Origin: Actinomycetota bacterium
Lineage (GTDB): Bacteria; Actinomycetota; Actinomycetes; S36-B12; CAIYMF01
Assembly (NCBI GenBank): GCA_026393115.1
Contig: JAPLAU010000008.1
Span: 124,001-188,000 of the forward strand
Direction of reading: 5' to 3'
Length of the DNA: 64,000 bases
Positions 30,293-39,135 of the stretch are shown piece by piece; the first letter of the stretch is position 1; each line of letters starts with the position of its first letter. A program made the translations under genes and the position numbers. The notes under the pieces were generated by a model. It searched no databases. It was not told the origin of the DNA and was given only the letters and a program-made list of their open reading frames with translations.

Positions 30293-31510
30293 CTACTCGC
30301 AAACTCGTCCGTCGTGGTCTGCGTCGCGATACCAGTCATATTCGGGGTTGACGCCGGAGATGTAGGGCCCGTATCCGGCCGACTTCGCTGCCTTACAAGT
30401 GCGGAATTGTGGGTCGAGTTGGCCGCTCAAAGAGCCTGAAGTTCCGCCGGTGTCTGTGGGGGTGGGTGTCGGTTTCGGTGTAGCAGGTGTGGGTGCCGTC
30501 GCCGCGAATGCGGAGGCAACGGCTGCGGCCGGTGCGATGATTCCCTGTGTACCGGGGTCGGGAAGGTCAGTGCCGTCACAGCGTTTCAACTGCTTAAGCA
30601 TGGCCGTCTTCTCGGCTGGCGTGATCCAGAGTCCGTATTTCGTCTTTACTGCGATGATTCGCGCCACATAGTCGCAGCGGTAGGCGGGGTTGGGCGGCAA
30701 CCACGATGCAACGTCGCTATCGCTCTTGGACTGATTGACGCCCGCCAACGTCGGTTGCAAATTAAGCGGATCATTGGCGAAGGCGAGTCGCTGCGCCGGA
30801 GCCCATTTCTGAGCGCCCTTTTGCCACGCATCGGAAAGCGCCACGATGTGGTCCACGTCAATGCCGACTGCTGTGTCGAACGGAATGCTGACGTCGGTGT
30901 AGTTGTCGTGCAGGGTCCCACTGATCACGGTGCAGTTAGCTTCAGCGGTGGCACCAATCAGGGTTGCGGCTAAGACGTCATCGCGGGTGTCACAGCCGTT
31001 TCCGTCAACGTCGGCCCATGCGGCTCCGAAAAGTGCTCGTGAGTATCCGGTCTTGGGCGCGCGACCTTTGACGGGAAGTGCGTCGAGTGCGAGCAAGAGC
31101 GCAGCGCTTGCACCGGCAGCACCCGTGGATGTCTCAGCTGGAGTCGGAGTTGGAGCCGAAGACGGGGCGAGTGACTCGGCACTGGGAGTGACCCAGTTGG
31201 GAGTGGGTGACACGAGTGAGGGATCAGGCGGCAACGAGGGACTAGCGACTTGGTTGGCAGGCTTGCCTCCAAGCGTTGAGAACAACAGCGCAAGTAGCAC
31301 CGCGCCAACAGTGACTCCAGCCTTGATCTTGGTCGAGGTCCCGGGCCGCATCCACAACAGAATGATTCCGGGGATCAGGCAGAGGAACAGTCCCACGATG
31401 ATCGCCGGCCAACTCGTGAGCCACGATCGAGAGGGTGCAGGGACAGGTTCCCAGGTGCTGCCATTCCAATAGCGCTGGCGACCGCTTCCTACGTGGCTGC
31501 CCCTAAGCAC
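30293..31510 (-). CDS. Membrane-tethered/secreted HNH nuclease (DUF2510 + DUF1524 + excalibur)
   Basis: 405 residues, GTG start inside the end of the helicase gene. A DUF2510-like N-terminus (RQRYWNGSTWEP) is followed by two hydrophobic segments (about 33-52 and 62-80), a Pro/Ser/Thr linker, and a DUF1524/GmrSD-C HNH nuclease: DGNGCDTRDDVL, GIDVDHIVALSDAWQKGA, NDPLNLQPTLAGVNQSKSD. A second Pro/Thr linker leads to an excalibur calcium-binding motif (DADHDGRVCE). Nuclease and calcium motif are probably outside the cell. It shares 22 bp with the upstream helicase gene, an odd pairing of a secreted with a cytoplasmic enzyme. Confidence 0.85.
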   Translation of the reverse strand: MLRGSHVGSGRQRYWNGSTWEPVPAPSRSWLTSWPAIIVGLFLCLIPGIILLWMRPGTSTKIKAGVTVGAVLLALLFSTLGGKPANQVASPSLPPDPSLVSPTPNWVTPSAESLAPSSAPTPTPAETSTGAAGASAALLLALDALPVKGRAPKTGYSRALFGAAWADVDGNGCDTRDDVLAATLIGATAEANCTVISGTLHDNYTDVSIPFDTAVGIDVDHIVALSDAWQKGAQKWAPAQRLAFANDPLNLQPTLAGVNQSKSDSDVASWLPPNPAYRCDYVARIIAVKTKYGLWITPAEKTAMLKQLKRCDGTDLPDPGTQGIIAPAAAVASAFAATAPTPATPKPTPTPTDTGGTSGSLSGQLDPQFRTCKAAKSAGYGPYISGVNPEYDWYRDADHDGRVCE

Positions 31511-34479
31511 AGGAATGGCGCGGCGCCGATGTCGTCCGATGGTGACTCGCGTGCGAACAGAACCACGTGCGAGCCGCGTTCCTCGTGATTGAGGTAGCGC
31601 TCGCCTGTCGGCGAAGTGATCCGCGTCGCGTTCTGTGACTCCCAGTGGAAGAGTTCGGGTGAGACCGCGTAGTCGCGGTACATGGTGCTCGGAGAGAAGT
31701 CGCGTTCACTCTTGCGCAGGTTGATCATGAGGGCGTCGATACCGCTCTCTTGCGCCCACGCAACGCCGGTTGCTTGACCACGAACCATTCGATCCCATGA
31801 GGCCCAGCCGATGCCGGCAAGAATCTCCTCGCGTCGGTAGTGGGCGTGACTCAGTATCGGCGCCTGCTGCATCCCCTCACCTAGTGATCGAGGCACAAGC
31901 CGAGCGCGATCAACCCTCAACTCCATCACGTCTCGTAGTTCAGCACAGGCTGCAGGATGACGACGCAAGTGAGCAAAGCCGTCTTCCCACGATTCGAAGT
32001 GACTCTTGCTGGGCCAAACAGTGAAGAACAACATCCGGGCCAAAATCTGTTGGCGCTCGGAGAGTTCGTCGTACGGGGGCGCTTCATCAGACATCAATTC
32101 GATGTACGCGTTGGCGCGCTCACGATCATCGACATGAATCAGAGTCGAGATGCGCTTGAGCAACGCTTCCTCGTCTGGGCCTTCGGGCAATGTTGGAAAA
32201 CCTGCGGCCCGCCTCAGCGCTGTCCACGAACCGTTGTTGCGGTAGATATCGGCGAGTTCGCGGCCTGACTGTTCTAGATAGTCGCCGAGCGAGATGTCCC
32301 CGTAGGAACGTAGATCGACGGCGAGCGCTCCGCGATTGAGCCGCAACTGGTGACGCACGTTCTCGAGCACTATCTGCTTGGCGACGCGGTCGAGCACAAT
32401 CTGGGAGCCCGAAGGAAGGAAAGGAAAGCCCTTCTCGATGTCACGTTCGAGGGCCGCGCGTGTTGAGCCGGTGAGTGCTCGGAATCGGGTATCGAAGCGG
32501 TATTCCTTTCGATGTTGACCGATGAAATCGAGAACGGTGAGGACCGCCTTGCCTGCATCACGGCGAAGTCCGCGGCCTAGTTGCTGCAGAAAGACCGTTG
32601 CACTCTGAGTGGGGCGCAGGAACAACACGGTGTCGACCATCGGAAGGTCAAGGCCCTCATTGAAGAGGTCAGCCGCGAAGAGGATGTTGACGGTGCCATC
32701 GCGTAACTGCTGCAACGAATCCGCCCGCTCGACTGAGGGAGTCTCACCGGACACTGCGAGCGCGCGAATTCCTGCCTCGTTGAACTTGCGAGCCATGTAA
32801 TGCGCGTGCGCCACCGATACGCAGAATCCCAAAGCGTGCATTGTGTGTACGTCGGTGACTTTGTCGATGACTTCACGCAAGACCTTCGCGGTGCGTGCAT
32901 CGTTGCCGGTGTAGACCTTGTCGAGGCCGACAATGTCGTAGGCACCTCGCTTCCATTCGATGCCTGAAAGATCAGTGTCGTCGGCCAGGCCGAAGTAGTG
33001 AAACGGCACGAGAAGGTCGTCAGCCAACGCATCCCACAGGCGAATTTCGTATGCGGTGCGGCCATCAAAGAATTGCCGCACATCAACGCCGTCTGCTCGT
33101 TCGGGCGTGGCGGTAAGGCCCAAGAGTTCACGGGGTTGAATGTGGTGGAGGAGCCGCTGGTAAGTGGACGCTTCAGCGTGATGGAACTCGTCGATGACGA
33201 CTATGTCGAAGTGATCAGCGGGGATGCGTTCTGGCCCGTATGCCGATAACGATTGGATACTCGCGAATACGTGTCGCCATTGCTCGGGCCTCTCACCCCC
33301 GACGTAAAGCTCGCCGAATGCGCCGTCGGCTAGTACCTCGCGATAAGTGCGCAGCGATTGTTGGAGGATCTCTTTGCGATGAGCGACGAAGAGAAGTGTT
33401 GGTCTTCCCCCCGCAACCGCACTGGCAAGACGCCGATAGTCCAGCGCAGCGACCACCGTCTTACCGGTACCGGTAGCGGCGACCACCAAGTTGGAATGAC
33501 GGCCGTGCACTTCTCGCTCAGACTCAAGCGCCTCCAGTATCTGCTCTTGGTGTGGAAAGGGCCGCACAGTGAGTCCGGACAGGGAGAGTGTGCGACTGCC
33601 GGTGGTCCCTGATCCCGCTCGGGCGAGCGCTGCCGCGAGTTTGTCGCCACCGGTGTCGGGGTTGTAGGTCTCGAATGCCGAGTCGTTCCAGTAGGTGTCG
33701 AAGGTCGCTGCGAACTTGCGGATGAGGTCTGGAGTGGCAATTCCGGATAGTCGAACATTCCACTCGAGGCCGTCGACAAGAGCCGCTCGTGACAAGTTCG
33801 AACTGCCGACGAATGCCGTGTCGAAGCCCGACTCGCGCCGAAACAGCCAGGCCTTGGCATGCAGGCGTGTGGACTGGGTTTCGTAGGTGATGCGAACCTC
33901 GGCTCCGAATCGGCGAACGAGTTCATCTATGGCGCGCTTCTCGGTCGCACCGATGTACGTGGTGGTGATGACGCGAAACGGCACGCCCCTCTCGGCGACT
34001 TCGAGCAGTTGTTGTTCGAGAACACGTAGTCCGTGCCAGCGGATGAATGCGCAAAGGAGGTCTACTCGATCGGCACTGGCGAGTTCGGTACGTAGTTCTG
34101 CACCCAGCCCAGGCTCTTCAGGTGCGTTTGTCATGAGTGCCGCTTGCGAAAGCGGCGTGAGTGGTCGGACAACGGCGTGAACGCCGGGTGCCACCTCTCG
34201 CGTCAGCGCGACGAGCTGCTCGAGGCGCTCTGTCAGTTGATCCTCGGGTGATTCGAGCAATGCGAGCAACTCGTTCACCAGACGGATGCGCGCGCCTTCG
34301 TCTGCGGTCTCCACGAGGGCCCGGCGAACAACGTCAGCGATGTGCCGGGAGAGAACGTCTGGAGCGACAGTGGAGTCGATGTTCTCGAACCGTGGTCTTA
34401 GGAGTGCACCTTCGAGGGACGCCTCAAGTCCGGCCGTTCGGAGCGACTCGTACACGCCCGCCGGCAGATTCCCCGTCAC
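31489..34479 (-). CDS. PLD-nuclease/SF2 helicase fusion (DUF3427-type)
   Basis: 996 residues, GTG start. The N-terminal phospholipase D-like nuclease carries RLHAKAWLF (HxK) and VGSSNLSRAAL. The SF2 helicase core shows AATGTGKTV (motif I), VIDEFHHA (motif II), GLTATPERADG (motif III) and QQLGRGLRR (motif VI). A C-terminal DUF3427-like region follows, with IGWASWDR. Such fusions are common in restriction and defence islands and act on DNA with ATP. Upstream in the same direction is a MazG-like gene (74-bp gap). Confidence 0.88.
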   Translation of the reverse strand: MTGNLPAGVYESLRTAGLEASLEGALLRPRFENIDSTVAPDVLSRHIADVVRRALVETADEGARIRLVNELLALLESPEDQLTERLEQLVALTREVAPGVHAVVRPLTPLSQAALMTNAPEEPGLGAELRTELASADRVDLLCAFIRWHGLRVLEQQLLEVAERGVPFRVITTTYIGATEKRAIDELVRRFGAEVRITYETQSTRLHAKAWLFRRESGFDTAFVGSSNLSRAALVDGLEWNVRLSGIATPDLIRKFAATFDTYWNDSAFETYNPDTGGDKLAAALARAGSGTTGSRTLSLSGLTVRPFPHQEQILEALESEREVHGRHSNLVVAATGTGKTVVAALDYRRLASAVAGGRPTLLFVAHRKEILQQSLRTYREVLADGAFGELYVGGERPEQWRHVFASIQSLSAYGPERIPADHFDIVVIDEFHHAEASTYQRLLHHIQPRELLGLTATPERADGVDVRQFFDGRTAYEIRLWDALADDLLVPFHYFGLADDTDLSGIEWKRGAYDIVGLDKVYTGNDARTAKVLREVIDKVTDVHTMHALGFCVSVAHAHYMARKFNEAGIRALAVSGETPSVERADSLQQLRDGTVNILFAADLFNEGLDLPMVDTVLFLRPTQSATVFLQQLGRGLRRDAGKAVLTVLDFIGQHRKEYRFDTRFRALTGSTRAALERDIEKGFPFLPSGSQIVLDRVAKQIVLENVRHQLRLNRGALAVDLRSYGDISLGDYLEQSGRELADIYRNNGSWTALRRAAGFPTLPEGPDEEALLKRISTLIHVDDRERANAYIELMSDEAPPYDELSERQQILARMLFFTVWPSKSHFESWEDGFAHLRRHPAACAELRDVMELRVDRARLVPRSLGEGMQQAPILSHAHYRREEILAGIGWASWDRMVRGQATGVAWAQESGIDALMINLRKSERDFSPSTMYRDYAVSPELFHWESQNATRITSPTGERYLNHEERGSHVVLFARESPSDDIGAAPFLCLGAAT

Positions 34480-34553
34480 TCTTGCGAGCTTGCCAGGTCA
34501 AGTCGAGTGCGTCCAGGAGTCAGGAGCAAAGACGAACCGTCAGTTGGTGATCG

Positions 34554-34901
34554 CTACCTCTTCTCTGGCGCCTTGTCGAAGACCTCGTTGGCGGGGAACC
34601 TTTCGTCGGCTGCCGCAAGTTTGGCGCGTGCTGCGGTACCCAAATCGATGTCCAAGACATCTGCCAGTCGCACCAAGTAGATCAAGACATCGGAGAGCTC
34701 TTCCGCGACTCGGCCGCGACGCGGCTCGGCGGAAAGCAGTGAACGAGCTTCGTCAGCTGGAACCCACTGGAGCAGTTCGGCAAGCTCGCCCACTTCGCCA
34801 ACGAGTGCCAGCGCGAGGGACTTCGGATCGTGAAACTGTTCCCACCCGCGATCCGACGTAAATCGGCGCATCTGGTCACGAAGTTCGATGAGGTCAGACA
34901 T
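34554..34901 (-). CDS. MazG-like dNTP pyrophosphohydrolase
   Basis: 115 residues. LALALVGEVGELAELLQW and the EELSDVLIYLVRLADVLDI helix are the metal-binding EExx(E)/ExxD signatures of the RS21-C6/MazG-like group, which hydrolyse (d)NTPs such as dCTP. The start ATG follows CACAGT by 6 nt on the minus strand, the leaderless geometry. It precedes the PLD-helicase gene. NTP pyrophosphohydrolases in defence islands can deplete nucleotides or remove signal nucleotides. Confidence 0.85.
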   Translation of the reverse strand: MSDLIELRDQMRRFTSDRGWEQFHDPKSLALALVGEVGELAELLQWVPADEARSLLSAEPRRGRVAEELSDVLIYLVRLADVLDIDLGTAARAKLAAADERFPANEVFDKAPEKR

Positions 34902-34913
34902 GTCAGGACTGTG
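34902..34913 (-). promoter_or_regulatory. Leaderless -10 element of the MazG-like gene
   Basis: Minus-strand CACAGT, then 6 nt (cctgac), then ATG at 34901. Weak hexamer, but the A2/T6 bases and the spacing match the others. Confidence 0.4.
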
Positions 34914-35053
34914 TCACACACGCCTAGTTGTTGTCTCCTGTCCGTCTCCTTTGGCTAGTGTGGGCACTACAAGCGGCCCGACGGACTTTCGCACGTTGCG
35001 TTCGAACATGTCCCCACCCGCACGCTGTTGCCGTGCGCCGGGGGATATTCCGA

Positions 35054-36922
35054 ATGGCCCTCTTACGACTATCCGCGGACTCCCTTGCTACCGAGTCGCA
35101 GTCGGAGAGCGTTGTGGAGCAATTGATGGAGCAGATGCTCTTCAGGCATAGTCGGCGGCCCGCTGATGGCGAAGTAAGGTCGTGGCGCCGAAGTCTTCCT
35201 GTCCTTGCGCGCGAACTTGTCGATGCGGGTCTTGGTGAGGTGGAAGTTCTTGTGGAGCACCAACTTCCATTGACCAGTAAGCGAGTCGACGCGTTGCTAG
35301 CGGGCTACCACCCGAAGACAGGGGAGCCGTCGTATGTGTTAGTTGAGTTGAAGCAGTGGAGCGAGGCTGAACTATTCGAAGGAGAGCCGGAACTAGTCCG
35401 CATCGACGCCTACGGAAAGCGCCCCGTCCTTCATCCTGTCGCGCAGGTTCGAGGCTACTGCGAATACCTCGTTGACTTCATGCCCGCGCTCGCCGACGTA
35501 CCAGAACGAGTAAGCGGAGTGGCGTACTTGCATAACGCCACCGAGCACGGTATCTCGGACTTGCGCGCCATGGGCGAATCAAGCTTTGGATCGCTGTACA
35601 CGGCTGAACGGCGAGCCGACTTTCATTCCTATTTACGGGGTCGGCTCGACCCCAACCGATCAGGCGCCTCCTCGGCAGATGAGTTGCTCGCGATGAAGAT
35701 TGGGCCGAGTCGTCAGTTACTGGCTGTTGCTGCTGACGAGATTCAATCCCGCGAGATGTTTGTTCTCATTGCGGAGCAGCGCGCTGCATTCAGATCTGTC
35801 CTACACGCCGTTGAGAGAGCCCGCGCGGGTGACAGCAAACGAGTCATCGTCGTCAGTGGCGGACCAGGATCGGGAAAGAGTGTTATCGCGCTCTCGCTCC
35901 TTGGCGAACTCGCGCGTCAGGGGCGATCCGTTTTGCACGCCACGGGTTCGCGTTCATTCACGCAGACTCTGCGCAAGGTGGCAGGCAGGGGATCTCCTCG
36001 AATCCGAAAGATGTTCGGCTACTTCAATCAATTCATGGATGCCGACCGCAATGGGCTCGATGTACTCATCTGCGATGAGGCGCATCGCATTCGCGAAACC
36101 TCAGCTGATCGGTATACGAAGGCCGCGCTACGCACGGGACGACTTCAGGTGGACGAACTGATTGCGGCTGCTCGCGTGCCCGTCTTCCTTCTGGATGAGC
36201 ATCAGGTGGTGCGACCAGGCGAGATGGGTTCGTTGGCTGAGATCACTGGCCATGCCGAGGGGCTCGGACTCGAGGTCCAGCACATTAGCCTCGATGAACA
36301 GTTTCGGTGTGGAGGCTCCGAGGCCTATGTCACTTGGGTGCAGCGACTTCTCGGCCTACTCCCAGGCGGACCCGTTAGTTGGCAGGGTGCTCCATCCTTC
36401 GATGTGAGGGTGGTCGATTCTCCGGGAGAGATGGTTGGCGCGTTGGAACTCGAACGCACGGGAGGCTACGGGGCGCGCATCACAGCCGGCTACTGCTGGC
36501 CGTGGAGTGACCCGCTTTCGGATGGGACGTTGGTGCAGGACGTTGTCATCGCCGGGTGGTCGCGACCATGGAATCTCAAGGGTGATCGAGCGACTGGTGG
36601 CGCGCCTCCATCGGCGCTCTGGGCAACCGATCCGGCTGGGTTCGGCCAAGTTGGTTGTGTCTACACGGCACAAGGTTTCGAGTACGACTGGAATGGGGTC
36701 ATTTTGGGTCCGGACCTCGTGTGGCGGACTGACCGCTGGAGCGCGCGCAGGAAAGAGAATCGGGACCCTGATTTTAGAAACAGCACGCGTGTGCCAGATG
36801 AGGAATTCGACGCTCTCATTCGCAACGTATACAAAGTGCTGTTGACGCGAGGGATGATTGGAACGCTCATTCATTCCGTCGATGATGAAACGCAGACGTT
36901 TCTCCGAGGTCTCGTCGGTTAG
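35054..36922 (+). CDS. Nuclease-DUF2075 helicase fusion
   Basis: 622 residues from ATG 35054 (GGGGGA at 35040-35045); the frame back to 34928 lacks coding character. The N-terminal part has a PD-(D/E)XK-like core: VDALLAGYHP then YVLVELKQWS (D-x(n)-E-x-K). The DUF2075 (Schlafen-group-like) P-loop ATPase follows: VVSGGPGSGKSV, LICDEAHRIRE, FLLDEHQVV, DEQFRCGG, and near the C-terminus YTAQGFEYDWNGVILGPDL. Predicted to cut and unwind or move on nucleic acid. It diverges from the MazG/helicase operon. Likely defence; substrate unknown. Confidence 0.85.
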   Translation: MALLRLSADSLATESQSESVVEQLMEQMLFRHSRRPADGEVRSWRRSLPVLARELVDAGLGEVEVLVEHQLPLTSKRVDALLAGYHPKTGEPSYVLVELKQWSEAELFEGEPELVRIDAYGKRPVLHPVAQVRGYCEYLVDFMPALADVPERVSGVAYLHNATEHGISDLRAMGESSFGSLYTAERRADFHSYLRGRLDPNRSGASSADELLAMKIGPSRQLLAVAADEIQSREMFVLIAEQRAAFRSVLHAVERARAGDSKRVIVVSGGPGSGKSVIALSLLGELARQGRSVLHATGSRSFTQTLRKVAGRGSPRIRKMFGYFNQFMDADRNGLDVLICDEAHRIRETSADRYTKAALRTGRLQVDELIAAARVPVFLLDEHQVVRPGEMGSLAEITGHAEGLGLEVQHISLDEQFRCGGSEAYVTWVQRLLGLLPGGPVSWQGAPSFDVRVVDSPGEMVGALELERTGGYGARITAGYCWPWSDPLSDGTLVQDVVIAGWSRPWNLKGDRATGGAPPSALWATDPAGFGQVGCVYTAQGFEYDWNGVILGPDLVWRTDRWSARRKENRDPDFRNSTRVPDEEFDALIRNVYKVLLTRGMIGTLIHSVDDETQTFLRGLVG

Positions 36923-36976
36923 GTGTTCGGTGGCATGAGTGTTGGCGCTACGCACGGGACCGACACACAGGCCCGC

Positions 36977-36988
36977 TAGCGTTCCGTT
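36977..36988 (+). promoter_or_regulatory. Leaderless -10 element of the SBD-HNH gene
   Basis: TAGCGT at 36977-36982, six bases, ATG at 36989; no Shine-Dalgarno sequence. Confidence 0.55.
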
Positions 36989-37879
36989 ATGAGCTCCGAC
37001 GTCGTCACGCGACTCACTTCGCTGCGGCAGTACCAAGGTGACGGGCAGAGGGCGCCGCATAAGCCGCTATTAGTGCTCTTGGCACTCGGGCAGCTCAAGG
37101 CGACGGGATCATCGATCTTGCAGTGGTCGGAAGTTGAAGACCGGTTGGGTTCGTTGCTCGCTGAATTCGGGCCGCCAAAGAACACCGCTGGAAACTCGCC
37201 GGCCTATCCCTTTACTCGGCTGCGCACTGACAATGTGTGGATTCTTAGCCGGGACGTCCCTAATGACAACGTTGGGCCGTTGCGCGCGGCGCCGATAGAT
37301 GGCCGATTCGCCGCTGATGTAGAGGCTGGACTAAGGGACAACCCCGATGCCGTCAACACAATTGCGCGACTGTTGGTTGAATCCCAGTTTCCCTCAACCC
37401 TTGCCGCCGATGTTCTCATTGCTACTGGTTTTGACCCCGACACTGTGTTCGGCGCCCCAACTTTCGGTACTGACCGGACCGCTCGGCGACGCGATCCGTC
37501 GTGGAGACACGCGATTGTCGCCGCGTGGGATCGCTCCTGTGCCTTCTGTGGTTTTGATGGATCGCTGGGTGGTGCGCCTGTCGGAATTGAGGCAGCCCAC
37601 ATCCGATGGTTCAACATCGGCGGACCTGATGATCCCGACAATGGACTTGCTCTCTGCTCGCTTCACCACAAGTTGTTTGATCGAGGCGCATTGGGTCTCT
37701 CGGATCCCGAAACGGTGATCGTGTCAACCACATTTGCGGCCGTGAGCGAAACCGGGAAGCGCGTCTATGAACTTCATGAACGTCGTTTGACCCCGCGTCC
37801 CGGAACGACCCTTCCTGCTGATGTGCACGTTGAGTGGCATACGCGCGAAGTGTTCAAGGGGAATTCCCTTTCCGCTTGA
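36989..37879 (+). CDS. SBD-HNH endonuclease, phosphorothioate-DNA-sensing type
   Basis: 296 residues. The N-terminal region has RAPHKPLLVLLALGQL (about 22-37), the mark of the sulfur-binding domain of ScoMcrA-like type IV enzymes, followed by PAYPFTRLRTDNVW. The C-terminal HNH has CAFCGFDG, EAAHIRWF, GGPDDPDNGLALCSLHHKLFD. Family members cut DNA carrying phosphorothioate or 5-methylcytosine modifications. No dnd/ssp genes are in the window, so it probably guards against foreign modified DNA. A leaderless start is likely. Confidence 0.85.
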   Translation: MSSDVVTRLTSLRQYQGDGQRAPHKPLLVLLALGQLKATGSSILQWSEVEDRLGSLLAEFGPPKNTAGNSPAYPFTRLRTDNVWILSRDVPNDNVGPLRAAPIDGRFAADVEAGLRDNPDAVNTIARLLVESQFPSTLAADVLIATGFDPDTVFGAPTFGTDRTARRRDPSWRHAIVAAWDRSCAFCGFDGSLGGAPVGIEAAHIRWFNIGGPDDPDNGLALCSLHHKLFDRGALGLSDPETVIVSTTFAAVSETGKRVYELHERRLTPRPGTTLPADVHVEWHTREVFKGNSLSA

Positions 37880-38121
37880 GTCCGGCGAATGCACAACGAA
37901 GTTCCCCACTTCGGGAATACCAGACCCCCTAAAGAGCGTTATTACCTACTCATGCCGCGAAAGCGCGTGAGGAGGCCATCCGGACGCCGCCGGCCCTGCC
38001 TCCCACACCACACCACCACACGAACCCTCCTCGAGGGTTCGCTGCGCTGTCCGCCGCAGACTGCGCCGCACGTCACTGACACACGAGAACGGGAGGCCCA
38101 TCCGCCGACGAGGGCTCTCCC
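37880..38121. other. Intergenic region with hairpins
   Basis: 242 bp. TTCCC/GGGAA around 37902-37917 can form a small hairpin just past the SBD-HNH gene. A strong hairpin lies at 38021-38041. The middle is CA-rich (cacaccacaccaccaca). A 78-codon open frame across it has no coding character. Confidence 0.4.
38021..38041. terminator. Strong hairpin, 9-bp perfect stem
   Basis: CGAACCCTC and GAGGGTTCG form a perfect 9-bp stem with a 3-nt loop. There is no T-tract; it may be a terminator of the actinobacterial kind or an RNA structure ahead of the gene at 38122. Confidence 0.5.
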
Positions 38122-38571
38122 ATGAGTCATGGGGAGTACACATTGGCCGACATCGTCATCTGCAACATCACCTGTCTCGACGACCTCGTCGAGGCAACCG
38201 CCCACCTCTTCCGCCGCGTAGGCGAAGGTGCCACGGACGTCTTCAGTCCCGGCACCCTCACTCTCGACCGGGGACCTTGGATTCCAAGCGACATCGACCT
38301 CGAGGTCATGGTGGGCATGGACGATGAGTTCGACTGCATCTACGACAACATGCACAGTGCGCACTGCACCTGCGTCTCAGATGCACGCAACACCGATCCG
38401 AGGCAGCAGAAGCTGCTGGAGGTCACGCCGGAATTCGGTCCGGTGCAGTACGTGCCGTGCTCGAGCCAGGGCACGCACAGCACGTTGACCGAATGCTGGA
38501 TGTGCTGGTGTGACGTCGATCGTGGCGCCATCACCGCAGAAGAAGCACTGGCCGCGCTGCCCGCCGCGTAA
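38122..38571 (+). CDS. Unknown cysteine-rich protein
   Basis: 149 residues, family not recognised. Cysteines are clustered (ICNITC, FDCIYDNMHSAHCTC, YVPCSS, ECWMCWC), and with two His could bind zinc or form disulfides. There is no signal peptide, so zinc is more likely. The acidic middle reads IPSDIDLEVMVGMDDEFDC. The start is unsure: the region around the ATG (38113-38133) is an imperfect palindrome (CTCCCATG/CATGGGGAG), and a second ATG at 38131 is out of frame. Followed by a hairpin at 38579. Confidence 0.55.
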   Translation: MSHGEYTLADIVICNITCLDDLVEATAHLFRRVGEGATDVFSPGTLTLDRGPWIPSDIDLEVMVGMDDEFDCIYDNMHSAHCTCVSDARNTDPRQQKLLEVTPEFGPVQYVPCSSQGTHSTLTECWMCWCDVDRGAITAEEALAALPAA

Positions 38572-38578
38572 CGAAAGT

Positions 38579-38613
38579 GAGGGGGTCGAGTCCGTTAAGG
38601 ATTCGGCCCCCTC
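38579..38613 (+). terminator. Terminator-like hairpin
   Basis: GAGGGGG (38579-38585) pairs with CCCCCTC (38607-38613), extended inside by TCC/GGA, with a GTTAA loop. It begins 7 bp after the cysteine-rich gene's stop and lies before the gene at 38661. No strong T-tract. Confidence 0.55.
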
Positions 38614-38660
38614 AACGCTGTCACACCCCTCTTTTACGGTGTAAAACGAAGGGAGGCGAC

Positions 38661-39080
38661 ATGGCCGATGATCTGCGCAGACTGGCGCGCGAGCTGGGTG
38701 TCACCACCGCACGCCTGCGATCGAAACTGGGTTCGGGGTGGGTTGCCGAAGGTGACGATCTCGACGGCTTCAACGTCACCATCGGGTCGGTGTATCTCGA
38801 TTCCGTCGACGCTCCCAAGGTCGGAGTGCAGGTGACGACCGTTTACTCGTGCACTGAGCCCGGCGATCCAGTGATCGACGTCGTGGTTGGCCGACCGTCG
38901 GAAGGTTCGCCGCTCGACCGACAGCCGTGGGTGCTGTATCGCGATAGTGAAGGTGCCAGCACGCAGCATCGCCTAGGTGACGAGTCGATCGTCGAATGGT
39001 TGAGCGTGGTGATTCGCCGAGTAGTTGCGGCACGCGATTCCGATCTATTCGCCACTCGCCACGTGCCGACTTCGGAATAG
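38661..39080 (+). CDS. Unknown small cytoplasmic protein
   Basis: 139 residues from ATG 38661 (GGGAGG RBS). It opens with a short helix pair (DDLRRLARELGVTTARLRSKLG) that resembles a degenerate helix-turn-helix, then a beta-rich part (GFNVTIGSVYLDSV, VGVQVTTVYSC, PVIDVVVGR) and a helix rich in Val/Arg (WLSVVIRRVVAARDSDLFA). The family is not recognised. Confidence 0.6.
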   Translation: MADDLRRLARELGVTTARLRSKLGSGWVAEGDDLDGFNVTIGSVYLDSVDAPKVGVQVTTVYSCTEPGDPVIDVVVGRPSEGSPLDRQPWVLYRDSEGASTQHRLGDESIVEWLSVVIRRVVAARDSDLFATRHVPTSE

Positions 39081-39123
39081 CGAGGTCAGTGTGAACTCGC
39101 CCCCGTCGCCGGCAACTCCTCGG

Positions 39124-39135
39124 CATACTGGCGTT
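39124..39135 (+). promoter_or_regulatory. Leaderless -10 element of the serine hydrolase gene
   Basis: CATACT at 39124-39129, six bases, ATG at 39136. It supports 39136 over the in-frame start at 39025, which would overlap the previous gene. Confidence 0.45.

Noticed and set aside
37889-38125. 78-codon frame after the SBD-HNH gene
   Set aside because: Composition is His/Thr/Arg/Pro noise over hairpins and CA-rich sequence; no RBS.
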